A stretch of 10,288 nt of DNA from UBA4717 sp045580165 (GTDB lineage Bacteria > Bacillota > Clostridia > Oscillospirales > CAG-272), in contig JAZNNG010000050.1 of assembly GCA_045580165.1 (NCBI GenBank), positions 1 through 10,288 on the forward strand, written 5' to 3'. Positions 1 to 6,660 of this stretch are shown here, in pieces. The position numbers were made by a program, and so were the translations under genes. Every line of letters begins with the position of its first letter. The first letter of the stretch is position 1. The notes beneath the pieces were generated by a model. That model saw nothing but the letters and a program-made list of their open reading frames with translations, did not search any database and was not told where the DNA came from.

Positions 1-578
1 CTATCGTCTGCAACTGTTTTATCAATCGAAACAAAATCACCAAGTGGAGCTAACGTGTCTTTTCGAACAACACGGTAAACGTCTCTTGGCATATATTCTG
101 CCAAACGAGAACTTAGATGCTCATAGAGCGTATTAGTATCTTCACTTAAAATGGCATCTGTACAAATTCGAGCGATTTCTTTTTCTTCTGCATTCATGGC
201 AGAAGAAAGCTGCCAATCCTCGGCAAATATATCTTTGCCGGATTCAAGCGCAGATAAAGCTTCATTCATAAGATTGATTTCACGAATGCGAGAATCAATA
301 GACGCATATATTTCTGCGCGCTTGGAAAGGACGGCATCTTTCAAATCCGTTCCGCTATTTTGTAACTCAGCGATTGCCTTTACGGATAATCCCAAAGTGC
401 GAAGAACAAGGACATTTTTAATATGAGAAATTTGCTCTTCGGTATATTGTCGGCGAGATGAAGTTCCGATCGTGGTGCTTTGAATGATGCCTTTCTCTTC
501 ATAAAAGCGAAGCGTCCTTGATGTAGTACCAAGCATCTTGCAAACCTCTGTAATATCATACATTTGCTTTTGATACAT
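1..578 (-). CDS. MerR-family transcriptional regulator (C-terminus cut by window edge)
   Basis: Reading the minus strand from the ATG at 578 gives 192 open codons to the left edge with no stop, so the gene is partial. The start is set by a GGGGGTGAGG ribosome site 581-591. The N-terminus (MYDITEVCKMLGTTSRTLRF, then YEEKGII, residues 6-32) is the classical MerR winged helix-turn-helix. Residues 33-70 complete the DNA-binding domain and about 75-115 look like the dimerisation coiled coil. The remaining visible part (AEYMPRDVYRVVRKDTLAPL, then GDFVSID) weakly recalls a DUF3887/NTF2-like sensor domain; this is inference, because the end is missing. MerR proteins bind within over-long promoter spacers and activate them on ligand binding, and its own promoter has that form. 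The effector is unknown. The MATE gene upstream on the same strand could be a target, but a terminator separates them. Family call is secure; ligand is not. Confidence 0.9.
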   Translation of the reverse strand, partial: MYQKQMYDITEVCKMLGTTSRTLRFYEEKGIIQSTTIGTSSRRQYTEEQISHIKNVLVLRTLGLSVKAIAELQNSGTDLKDAVLSKRAEIYASIDSRIREINLMNEALSALESGKDIFAEDWQLSSAMNAEEKEIARICTDAILSEDTNTLYEHLSSRLAEYMPRDVYRVVRKDTLAPLGDFVSIDKTVADD

Positions 579-600
579 ATCCTCACCCCCTTTATATTAT

Positions 601-631
601 ATCATACCACTTGACGTTGCGTCAATGTCAA
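601..631 (-). promoter_or_regulatory. MerR-type promoter with operator palindrome
   Basis: On the minus strand TTGACA (631-626) and TATGAT (606-601) are separated by exactly 19 bp. A perfect inverted repeat, TTGACG-CAA-CGTCAA (611-625), lies inside the spacer. A 19-bp spacer with a centred dyad is the hallmark of promoters twisted open by MerR activators, so autoregulation is likely. An alternative reading, TTGACG (625-620) with GATAAT at 16-bp spacing, would be an ordinary sigma-A promoter overlapping the same dyad. Confidence 0.65.
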
Positions 632-641
632 ATGGGAAAAT

Positions 642-688
642 AAAAAAACATTAAAATTGGCGCACCTGCTTTATCGCAGGTACGCCAA
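642..688 (-). terminator. Rho-independent terminator of the MATE gene
   Basis: A hairpin pairs 657-662 (TTGGCG) with 683-688 (CGCCAA), has one C/A mismatch, then pairs 664-669 (ACCTGC) with 676-681 (GCAGGT) around a 6-nt loop. Read on the minus strand it starts 11 nt after the MATE stop and is followed by TTTT, then a T7 run at 648-642. It separates the MATE transcript from the MerR promoter just beyond. Confidence 0.85.
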
Positions 689-699
689 CGCCGTCTTTT

Positions 700-2073
700 T
701 TATATAAGCTTGTTCTTGTGAATACCCACCTTGCGGTAGTATATCAGATAGATCACAGTGCATAAAAGCCATCCGGCAGGATAGCCCATAGCCGTTATGA
801 TAAAGCTTTCGGGAAAGAGTATCGATGCAAAATATAGATATATCTGCCTGAACAGGACGAATGATGACAGGGTTATTATCATAGGTCCGCGCGAGTCACC
901 CGCGCCGCGAAGCGCCAAAGCCAAGACCTGATTAATAGCACAAAGAATATAAAACGGTGAGATATATCGTAGAAGCAGGGTGCCGTATTCGACGACTTGT
1001 GGTTTGTCATTAAAAAATGCGATAAGCGCCGGAGAGAATAATACTATCGGAACTATAATTAATGCAGTGATTCCCATTCCGAGAGAAATCGATACCGAAA
1101 CTCCGCGCTTTGCTCGATCAGGGTTATTGCATCCGAGGTTTTGTCCAACGAAGGTTGTTGCCGCAAGAGCAATAGATTGCATAGGCAGGAAAAGGAAGCC
1201 ATCTATCTTGAGGTAAGCAGTCCAGCCCGACATAAAATCGGCCTCAAAAGCGTTTATGTAGGACTGTACGAAAACGTTTGAGAAAGCGGTTATAGCCATC
1301 TGCAAAGCGGCAGGTATGCCTACCTTTATTATTTTGGAGAGTATGTCTTTATGTATTCTGATTTTGCTTGGAGATATCTTAACGCAAGAGCTCGTTTTTA
1401 ACAGGGTTATAATTACGAGTATAGCCGAAATTCCCTGTGAGATTATAGTCGCGTAAGCAACACCTGCAACACCGAGGTTGAATTTGATTACGAAAAGCAG
1501 GTCAAGAATAATGTTGGAAAGAGCCGAAACGACGAGATAAATAAAGGGTCTCGTTGAGTCGCCGATGGAACGGAGGATGCCGGCTCCCATGTTGTATATG
1601 AGAAGTCCCGCGATACCTGCAATATATATCGTAAGGTAAGTGTTTGATTCGGGGAAAACGTCGGGCGGCGTTTTCATCAGATTCAAAAGGAGGGGTGACA
1701 CAAGTGTTCCGAAGACGGTAAACAGAACGCTTAAAACAATAGTCATAACTACCGACGAGTGTACGGCTTCGCTTACCTTTTTGTCATCTTTAGCGCCAAA
1801 GTATTGAGAAATAACGACGCCTGCGCCGCTTGCAAGTCCCGAAAACGTGCCGATAAGCATATTGACGATAGGACTTACCGAGCCGACCGCGGCAAAAGCC
1901 TCGTTGCTTGCGTAGTTTCCGATGACCCAAGTGTCTACGGTATTGTAAAGCTGCTGAAACAGATTGCCGAGCAAAAGCGGAAAGGCAAAGGTTATGATGT
2001 GGGAAGCGATGCTTCCTTGTGTCATATCCGCGCCGCGGCTGCGCCCGAAAAATCCACGTTTAATATTAGTCAT
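700..2073 (-). CDS. MATE-family multidrug/toxin efflux transporter
   Basis: The 457-residue product has the length and 12-helix pattern of MATE (MatE domain) cation-coupled exporters. The first half carries the family-typical SIASHIITFAFPLLLGNLFQ and QLYNTVDTWVIGNY stretches near residues 21-55, then SGAGVVISQYFGA near 82. The second half repeats the fold, with GIPAALQMAITAFSNVFVQS around 255-275 and FVGQNLGCNNPDRAKRGV around 310. A polar, basic linker near 230-245 joins the halves. It should sit in the cytoplasmic membrane and expel cationic drugs or metabolites using an Na+ or H+ gradient; the substrate cannot be read from sequence. The ATG at 2073 has only a weak ribosome site; a second ATG 16 codons in (MTQGSI) is no better placed. 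It has its own promoter (2116-2143) and terminator. The MerR gene downstream is a conceivable regulator. Confidence 0.95.
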   Translation of the reverse strand: MTNIKRGFFGRSRGADMTQGSIASHIITFAFPLLLGNLFQQLYNTVDTWVIGNYASNEAFAAVGSVSPIVNMLIGTFSGLASGAGVVISQYFGAKDDKKVSEAVHSSVVMTIVLSVLFTVFGTLVSPLLLNLMKTPPDVFPESNTYLTIYIAGIAGLLIYNMGAGILRSIGDSTRPFIYLVVSALSNIILDLLFVIKFNLGVAGVAYATIISQGISAILVIITLLKTSSCVKISPSKIRIHKDILSKIIKVGIPAALQMAITAFSNVFVQSYINAFEADFMSGWTAYLKIDGFLFLPMQSIALAATTFVGQNLGCNNPDRAKRGVSVSISLGMGITALIIVPIVLFSPALIAFFNDKPQVVEYGTLLLRYISPFYILCAINQVLALALRGAGDSRGPMIITLSSFVLFRQIYLYFASILFPESFIITAMGYPAGWLLCTVIYLIYYRKVGIHKNKLI

Positions 2074-2115
2074 CTTGTTGCCATTTCTGTGTCGGCATTT
2101 GCCGATCGCTACTTA

Positions 2116-2143
2116 ATTATAACATTAAAAATAAAAAAATCAA
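2116..2143 (-). promoter_or_regulatory. Probable sigma-A promoter of the MATE gene
   Basis: On the minus strand TTGATT (2143-2138) and a perfect TATAAT (2121-2116) are spaced 16 bp, 43 bp upstream of the MATE start. The spacer is almost pure A/T. It is arranged back to back with the amidohydrolase promoter. Confidence 0.6.
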
Positions 2144-2160
2144 TAGTAAGGAAGAAATAG

Positions 2161-2176
2161 TTTGATTATTATCAAA
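2161..2176. promoter_or_regulatory. Inverted repeat between divergent promoters (possible operator)
   Basis: TTTGAT (2161-2166) and ATCAAA (2171-2176) form a dyad around a 4-nt AT spacer. It sits between the -35 boxes of the two divergent promoters. This is a sensible operator position, but the sequence is AT-rich and could be chance. Confidence 0.3.
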
Positions 2177-2200
2177 AATTAAACTAATGGGGTTTTATGG

Positions 2201-2229
2201 TTGATTTTATTATCCGTAGGTGGTATAAT
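2201..2229 (+). promoter_or_regulatory. Probable sigma-A promoter of the amidohydrolase-glucanase cluster
   Basis: TTGATT (2201-2206), an optimal 17-bp spacer and a perfect TATAAT (2224-2229) lie 31 bp upstream of the amidohydrolase ATG. This is the best-formed promoter of the cluster and could drive at least the first two genes. Confidence 0.7.
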
Positions 2230-2260
2230 AATAACGATTAAATAATTAGCGGAGACTAAA

Positions 2261-3046
2261 ATGGAGATTATAGACTTTCACGCGCATATTTACCCTGAGA
2301 AAATAGCAAAAAAGGCTGCAGAGAGCATCGGAGAATTCTATAAAATAGAGATGTCAAGCTCGGGAACTGCCGAAAATCTTATAAACAGCGGAAGCAAAGC
2401 GGGAATAACGGGCTATACCGTGCATTCGGTTGCCGTTGACGCCGCACACGTTGAAACCATAAATAACTATATTGCGTCCGAATGCGAAAAGCACCCAGAG
2501 TTTTACGGCTTCGGTACAATGCATGCCGACTACGAAAACAAGGTAACCGAGGCAGAGCGAATGAAAGAGCTCGGGCTTCTCGGCGTAAAGATTCACCCCG
2601 ATACACAGAAATACAATATGGACGACCCTCGAATGTTCGAGCTGTATGATTTTCTTTCCGAAAACCATCTCCCCGTGCTTATTCATTGCGGTGATTACAG
2701 ATACGATTATTCTCACCCCGCAAGACTTAAAAACATTCTTGGTAAATTCCCAAGGCTCACGGTCATCGGTGCTCATTTCGGCGGTTGGTCCGTGTACGAT
2801 CTTGCGACCGAATACCTGCTTGATGAGAACTGCTATCTCGATTGTTCAAGCTCGCTTCAGATGCTTGGACTAAAACGCGGACACGAGCTCATAAAAATGT
2901 ATGGGGCAGAGCGTATGCTTTTCGGAAGCGATTTTCCTATGTGGGATCCCGCGCACGAGCTTGAGGTGCTGTTGTCAATGGGATTTTCCGAAGAAGAATA
3001 CGAGCTTATGCTTTCAAAAAATGCGAAGAAGATACTTGGTCTGTAA
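2261..3046 (+). CDS. Amidohydrolase_2-family metal-dependent hydrolase
   Basis: The 261-residue product matches the compact TIM-barrel amidohydrolase_2 (PF04909) / ACMSD-like group. Its metal ligands are all visible: the HxH pair H7 and H9 in IIDFHAHI, further histidines H112 (KIHPD), H142 (LIHCGD) and H172 (GAHFGG), and the catalytic or metal aspartate D224 in LFGSDFPMW. Members are cytoplasmic Zn2+ (or similar) enzymes that hydrolyse C-N or C-O bonds or decarboxylate aromatic acids; the exact substrate cannot be assigned. The ATG at 2261 has GGAG 6 nt upstream and follows a good promoter. There is no signal peptide. The stop is 25 bp before the GH16 gene with no terminator between, so the two are probably co-transcribed, although no metabolic link to glucan breakdown is obvious. 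Confidence 0.9.
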   Translation: MEIIDFHAHIYPEKIAKKAAESIGEFYKIEMSSSGTAENLINSGSKAGITGYTVHSVAVDAAHVETINNYIASECEKHPEFYGFGTMHADYENKVTEAERMKELGLLGVKIHPDTQKYNMDDPRMFELYDFLSENHLPVLIHCGDYRYDYSHPARLKNILGKFPRLTVIGAHFGGWSVYDLATEYLLDENCYLDCSSSLQMLGLKRGHELIKMYGAERMLFGSDFPMWDPAHELEVLLSMGFSEEEYELMLSKNAKKILGL

Positions 3047-3071
3047 ATAAATGATTTAGGAGATATGATCT

Positions 3072-4160
3072 ATGCGCTCAATGTGGAATGTTATTCTTGC
3101 CGTATTAGTGTCAATTGTCATATTGGTTTTCATAAACTTTTCAGTTTCTGCAACTGAAGATTTTTCAGATGTGAGCAACGGTGAACTTGGAGCTTATTAT
3201 ATAGCGAATGTATTGAAATTGGTCAGAGGCTCATTCGTAGATCACTATATACGGGAAATTCATACTGACGTAAAATGTGTGCCCGGATCGCTCGACTCTA
3301 CGCCTTCCTCGCAGATTATAGCCTGTATATCAAGAGATCTGGATCTTTTATATTCAAGCAAAATAGAAGCCAAGCTTTTATACGAGGAAGGCTTTGAGGG
3401 AACAAGCTTCTTGGGCAAAAAGTGGGGAAAATGCCCCGAGTGGGAACGTCAGGGCGGTTCTGTATGGGATGACGATATGTCATACCTCGACGGCGGTTAC
3501 CTTGTGCTTCGCGCCGAGTGGGACGAATCGCTTGACAAGGTAAGATGCGGCGCGGTAAGAACGATAGTGCCGAATCAAAACTATAAAAGCACTGTTAACA
3601 AATTTGGACTTGGTTACTACGAAGCGCTCATTAAATTTCCGTTAGATGCAACGGACAACACCAAGGGCCCTGTCGGTATCTGGTGTGCCTTTTGGATGAT
3701 GTGCGGTGACGTGGGAAACGTTGACGGGTCATCTGCTGACGGAGTGGAGATAGATATTATCGAATCGATACATAGCGAAAACGGTGCGTACAACACGTCA
3801 ATGAATTGGGACGGTTACGGAGAAAACAAGAAGTATATAGCTTCGGGTGCAATGTATTCGTCGAAAATATATGACGGTGAATTTCATAAGATTGCTCTTG
3901 AAAGGACCGAAAAGGAATGTATATTTTACATCGACGGGGAAGAGATCTGGAGAATAACCGACGGAGATAAGATCAGCGGAAAGTCATATAAATACTATAA
4001 TTGCGTCGAAGAGGGATATATGAAGCTTACCATCGAGAGTGCACCCTGGGCGTATGAAAATTCCGGTATGACTAAGGAAGATATGATAGCCGCGCTCGGC
4101 GAGGGTGTTGAGATGCTTGTTGACTACGTTCGCGTGTACGATAGGAATCCTTACAGATGA
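3072..4160 (+). CDS. Secreted GH16 beta-glucanase (laminarinase/lichenase-like), copy 1
   Basis: This 362-residue protein starts at an ATG with AGGAG 9 nt upstream; an ATG at 3065 is out of frame and reaches a stop after about 30 codons. Residues 6-27 form a signal peptide or anchor ending in SVSA. Residues about 98-362 are the GH16 beta-jelly-roll. The active-site strand reads GVEIDIIES, with nucleophile E226, helper D228 and acid/base E231. This ExDxxE form with a beta-bulge is typical of laminarinase-type GH16 rather than plain lichenases. Aromatic substrate-binding motifs CPEWERQGG, WDDDMSYLDG and MNWDGYG are present. The enzyme should cleave beta-1,3 or beta-1,3-1,4 glucans outside the cell. 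Compared with the second GH16 it has about 70 extra residues (28-97, including C69 and C85) of unknown role. There is no dockerin or carbohydrate-binding module. Its last 140 coding bases are nearly identical to the second copy. Confidence 0.9.
   Translation: MRSMWNVILAVLVSIVILVFINFSVSATEDFSDVSNGELGAYYIANVLKLVRGSFVDHYIREIHTDVKCVPGSLDSTPSSQIIACISRDLDLLYSSKIEAKLLYEEGFEGTSFLGKKWGKCPEWERQGGSVWDDDMSYLDGGYLVLRAEWDESLDKVRCGAVRTIVPNQNYKSTVNKFGLGYYEALIKFPLDATDNTKGPVGIWCAFWMMCGDVGNVDGSSADGVEIDIIESIHSENGAYNTSMNWDGYGENKKYIASGAMYSSKIYDGEFHKIALERTEKECIFYIDGEEIWRITDGDKISGKSYKYYNCVEEGYMKLTIESAPWAYENSGMTKEDMIAALGEGVEMLVDYVRVYDRNPYR
4002..4141 (+). repeat. Gene-conversion tract, copy 1 (with 6390-6529)
   Basis: Bases 4002-4126 are identical to 6390-6514 (125 nt). 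After one C/T difference at 4127 identity continues to 4141, so 139 of 140 bases match. By hand count the preceding 132 nt (3870-4001 against 6258-6389) differ at about 31 positions, many of them synonymous. The sharp boundary suggests recent recombination between the two GH16 genes. Confidence 0.85.
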
Positions 4161-4179
4161 ACTTGACTGAGTAAACAAA

Positions 4180-4208
4180 TTGTGTTAAAGTATAAACAAA
4201 TATATGAT
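4180..4208 (+). promoter_or_regulatory. Possible promoter of the GH5 gene
   Basis: TTGTGT (4180-4185), a 17-bp spacer and TATGAT (4203-4208) lie 32 bp before the GH5 start. TTGACT (4163-4168) with TAAAGT at 17 bp is a weaker alternative. No terminator is seen after the first GH16, so read-through is also expected. Confidence 0.4.
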
Positions 4209-4240
4209 TTCTGAAAAACAATATGATAGGAGATTGATTT

Positions 4241-5539
4241 ATGAAGTTGATAACAAGGCTTTTTTTGATTGTATTTACCGTTTTTTTACTGTTTGCTTTT
4301 GTAATTGCATCCGATTCTGCGGAAACGGTGTACGGTGATATGAACGGTGACAATAAGCTTGATTCACTCGATATCGTTTATATGTCGAGAGCGATTGCAA
4401 ATTGGCCGGGCTACAGTATGACTAATTTGCAGAAAACTCTTGCTGATATTGATCTAAACGGATCCTTCGAAGTGATAGATGCTATTATTGCCTCGCGTTC
4501 TCTCGCGGGCTGGAACGGCTATGAAAATCTTCCCATCGTGCCGGAAGGCACTCTTCCGTTCAGAAGGGGAATAAACATTAATGGTTTTGAAAGCTTTTCG
4601 ACAAACGATTACGATAGTGTCCCGGGTACTATAAGTGTGCTTACAAGCGAGGACACCTATAAGAATATTAAAAGCCAAGGTTTTGACCACGTTCGCTTAG
4701 CTGTAAACTTTTGGCGCGCTTATCTTGATGAAGCTGACAGGTATACCACCGAAGAATTTATGGGATATGTCGATACCGCTATAAATCACGCACTTAACAA
4801 TGGACTGTACGTGACGCTCGACTTCCACGGTTGGTTCGAAATAGGTGATGAGGCAAATGACTATGACGAGTGTCTCTATATATGGGACAAGGTAGCCGAG
4901 CGATATAAGGATTACGACAAAAAGCTTTCGTTCGAGTTGCTTAACGAGCCGTGGTATGAAAATTCCAGACCGCGTCCCTATCTTTCAGATTCCAAGCTCA
5001 ATGATCTTCAGTCTGAATTGATTTCTATTATCCGAAATAAAGGTTCGAATAATGCTACTCGCCTTATCATTTGTTGTACTGCTGACGGAAATAAGGCTTG
5101 GAAGCTCAGCGAATTGAAGCTCCCCAAGGATGATAATCTTGCGGTTGCCATCCACGAGTACCAGCCATATAATTTCACTCACCAGAATTTCTCTTGGGCA
5201 GGTTTGTCAGGTCAGACTACTACACTTGCAGCGCAGGGTGGATTCAGTTCCGCTACAAGCTGGGATTTTGGTCAGATCACCTCGTTTATGAAAAACACGG
5301 GAATACCTGTAGTGCTTAATGAATTTGGCTTGAATCTCTCCAAGGCGACTTCGGAGGATGTAAGTACCTACATTAAAGGAGTTACCTCCTTCTGCGAGGC
5401 AAATAACATTCCTTGGGCATATTGGCAGTACTATGATTCCGGATACAGCAGAGAGGGGTCTATGTCTCTCTACCGTAAAAACAGTTATTTCGGAAGCTTG
5501 GCGTGGGATCAAACTGCTCTTGATGCTATGTTTGACTGA
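4241..5539 (+). CDS. GH5 endo-glycanase (probable beta-1,4-glucanase) with N-terminal dockerin
   Basis: The start at 4241 has AGGAG 8 nt upstream. The 432 residues comprise a signal peptide (about 1-27), a type I dockerin (about 31-95) and a GH5 TIM barrel (about 107-430). Both dockerin calcium loops are intact: D33/N35/D37/D41/D44 and D69/D71/N73/E77/D80. Each is followed by a helix ending in a W-x-G-Y motif (NWPGY, GWNGY). The GH5 signature is complete: R152, H196 in DFHGW, acid/base E236 in ELLNEPW, H305 and Y307 in IHEYQPY, nucleophile E361 in VVLNEFG, and W394 near WAYWQYYD. It should cleave internal beta-linkages of cellulose, mixed-linkage glucan or mannan; the subfamily was not determined. 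The dockerin would attach it to a cohesin on a scaffoldin or the cell surface. No cohesin gene is visible here. An N-terminal dockerin is less common than a C-terminal one. Confidence 0.93.
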   Translation: MKLITRLFLIVFTVFLLFAFVIASDSAETVYGDMNGDNKLDSLDIVYMSRAIANWPGYSMTNLQKTLADIDLNGSFEVIDAIIASRSLAGWNGYENLPIVPEGTLPFRRGININGFESFSTNDYDSVPGTISVLTSEDTYKNIKSQGFDHVRLAVNFWRAYLDEADRYTTEEFMGYVDTAINHALNNGLYVTLDFHGWFEIGDEANDYDECLYIWDKVAERYKDYDKKLSFELLNEPWYENSRPRPYLSDSKLNDLQSELISIIRNKGSNNATRLIICCTADGNKAWKLSELKLPKDDNLAVAIHEYQPYNFTHQNFSWAGLSGQTTTLAAQGGFSSATSWDFGQITSFMKNTGIPVVLNEFGLNLSKATSEDVSTYIKGVTSFCEANNIPWAYWQYYDSGYSREGSMSLYRKNSYFGSLAWDQTALDAMFD

Positions 5540-5555
5540 TCAAATAAGCATCGAA

Positions 5556-5583
5556 TTGAAGCATTTTTTTAAAACAATATAAT
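5556..5583 (+). promoter_or_regulatory. Possible promoter of the second GH16 gene
   Basis: TTGAAG (5556-5561) and a perfect TATAAT (5578-5583) are spaced 16 bp and lie 50 bp before the second GH16. A weak hairpin spanning the GH5 stop (GATGCT 5522-5527 with AGCATC 5547-5552, inner TTTGA/TCAAA), then T7 at 5564-5570, could partly terminate the GH5 transcript just ahead, but the T run is 11 nt away. Confidence 0.45.
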
Positions 5584-5633
5584 TTTTTATATACGAAGAA
5601 TAGTCAAACAAGCAATATTAGGAGAAGCGACAA

Positions 5634-6545
5634 ATGAAAAATAAAGCAAGAACTATTGCTTTTATATTGACGGTAGTTGTTCTTTTGTCATTAATGGTTG
5701 TAGAATGGGTGGGTTACTTGAAATTGCCATTTTCACTTGAAAATAAAGCAAAGCTTTTGTACAATGAAAACTTTGACGGAACAAACCTTAGCGATACGGA
5801 TTGGTATGCATGTCCCGAGTGGGACCGACAGGGAGGCTCAAAATGGGACGATGATATGTCGTATCTTGACGGGGACGGACACCTCGTGCTGCGTGCAGAG
5901 TGGGACTCATCCCTCGGCACGGTAAGATGCGGTGCGGTCAGAACGATGACCAAAAATTACAGACCGACGTTTTCCGGAGGTCTTGGATATTATGAAGCAT
6001 CTATTAAGTTCCCGCTTGACGCAAGGCAGGATATAAACGAGTATAAAAATAAAGGTCCGGTAGGTATCTGGGGTGCGTTCTGGATGATGTGCGGCAACGT
6101 TGAAAGCATTGAAAACTCGGCATCCGACGGTGTTGAGATAGATATAATCGAATCAATACATAGCGAAAACGGTATTTATAGCTCCAATATGCATTGGGAT
6201 GGCTATGGAGATTATCATAAATCAACAGGCTCGGGCGATAAGTCAACACCTGATATATACGACGGTGAATTCCATAAGATCGCGCTTGAAAGGACAGAAA
6301 CGGAAACTATATTCTATGTTGACGGAACAGAAACGTGGAGAATGAGTGACGGAGATAAGATACGCGGCAAGTCGTACCGTTATTATAACTGCGTCGAAGA
6401 GGGATATATGAAGCTTACCATCGAGAGTGCACCCTGGGCGTATGAAAATTCCGGTATGACTAAGGAAGATATGATAGCCGCGCTCGGCGAGGGTGTTGAG
6501 ATGCTTGTTGACTATGTTCGCGTGTACGACAAAAATCCTTATTGA
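5634..6545 (+). CDS. Membrane-anchored or secreted GH16 beta-glucanase, copy 2
   Basis: The 303-residue protein starts after AGGAG (5620-5624), 9 nt from the ATG. One hydrophobic segment, residues about 7-29, lacks a clear signal-peptidase site and probably acts as an uncleaved anchor, placing the enzyme on the outer face of the membrane. Residues about 38-303 are a GH16 jelly-roll paralogous to the gene at 3072. The catalytic strand is GVEIDIIES, with nucleophile E168, D170 and acid/base E173. CPEWDRQGG, WDDDMSYLDG and MHWDGYG are conserved; the histidine at 187 is asparagine in copy 1. The expected substrate is a beta-1,3 or mixed-linkage glucan. It lacks the extra N-terminal segment of copy 1. 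Its final 140 bp carry the gene-conversion tract. The TGA stop lies inside the left 8-bp direct repeat of a MITE-like insertion. Confidence 0.9.
   Translation: MKNKARTIAFILTVVVLLSLMVVEWVGYLKLPFSLENKAKLLYNENFDGTNLSDTDWYACPEWDRQGGSKWDDDMSYLDGDGHLVLRAEWDSSLGTVRCGAVRTMTKNYRPTFSGGLGYYEASIKFPLDARQDINEYKNKGPVGIWGAFWMMCGNVESIENSASDGVEIDIIESIHSENGIYSSNMHWDGYGDYHKSTGSGDKSTPDIYDGEFHKIALERTETETIFYVDGTETWRMSDGDKIRGKSYRYYNCVEEGYMKLTIESAPWAYENSGMTKEDMIAALGEGVEMLVDYVRVYDKNPY
6390..6529 (+). repeat. Gene-conversion tract, copy 2 (with 4002-4141)
   Basis: This is the partner of 4002-4141, with a 125-nt perfect core at 6390-6514 and a single T for C at 6515. It encodes the GH16 C-terminus from CVEEGYMKLT to LVDYVRVYD. 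Copies lie in direct orientation 2388 bp apart, so recombination between them could delete the GH5 gene. Confidence 0.85.
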
Positions 6546-6548
6546 AAA
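6541..6548. repeat. Left target-site duplication of the MITE-like element
   Basis: ATTGAAAA here is repeated exactly at 6661-6668, the two copies bracketing the 112-bp element. The match cannot be extended by a base on either side. It includes the TGA stop codon of the second GH16. Confidence 0.6.
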
Positions 6549-6660
6549 CTCCCAATTACTTTTTGTGTTCCCGATGATAAATGGCGCATGAAAGCCTCCC
6601 TCCCGGAGGGCGCCTTACTTGAGCCGATGTTTATCCGGGCACACAATATCGAATTGGGAC
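6549..6660. mobile_element. MITE-like 112-bp palindromic insertion
   Basis: The ends form an imperfect inverted repeat with about 19 of the first 26 positions matching. TCCCAATT (6550-6557) pairs with AATTGGGA (6652-6659), TTGTGT (6563-6568) with ACACAA (6641-6646), CCCG with CGGG, and GATAAA (6576-6581) with TTTATC (6630-6635). A GC-rich inner hairpin (CCCTC 6598-6602 with GAGGG 6606-6610) fills the centre. Perfect 8-bp direct repeats flank it. There is no coding capacity, so movement would need a transposase elsewhere. Removing the element and one repeat puts the GH16 stop codon about 26 bp ahead of the terminator stem, the usual arrangement. A structured small RNA is the main alternative, but the direct repeats favour insertion. 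Confidence 0.65.

Noticed and set aside
151..426. Plus-strand 91-codon frame opposite the MerR gene.
   Set aside because: The minus-strand frame gives an unmistakable MerR protein across the same bases with a good ribosome site; this frame has neither.
380..586. Minus-strand 68-codon frame overlapping the MerR start.
   Set aside because: It is in another frame from the MerR start at 578, lacks a ribosome site and resembles nothing.
2354..2776. 140-codon minus-strand frame inside the amidohydrolase.
   Set aside because: It is a shadow of a gene whose catalytic residues are all intact on the plus strand.
4002..4141. The shared GH16 3' block as a mobile element or attachment site.
   Set aside because: It lies entirely in coding sequence of two homologous genes, in the same frame and at the same position in each, with no inverted ends; conversion explains it better.
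6549..6660. The palindromic region as a riboswitch or known structured RNA.
   Set aside because: It lies 3' of a gene, not in a leader, and exact 8-bp direct repeats at both ends fit insertion; I recognised no known RNA motif. It remains the alternative.
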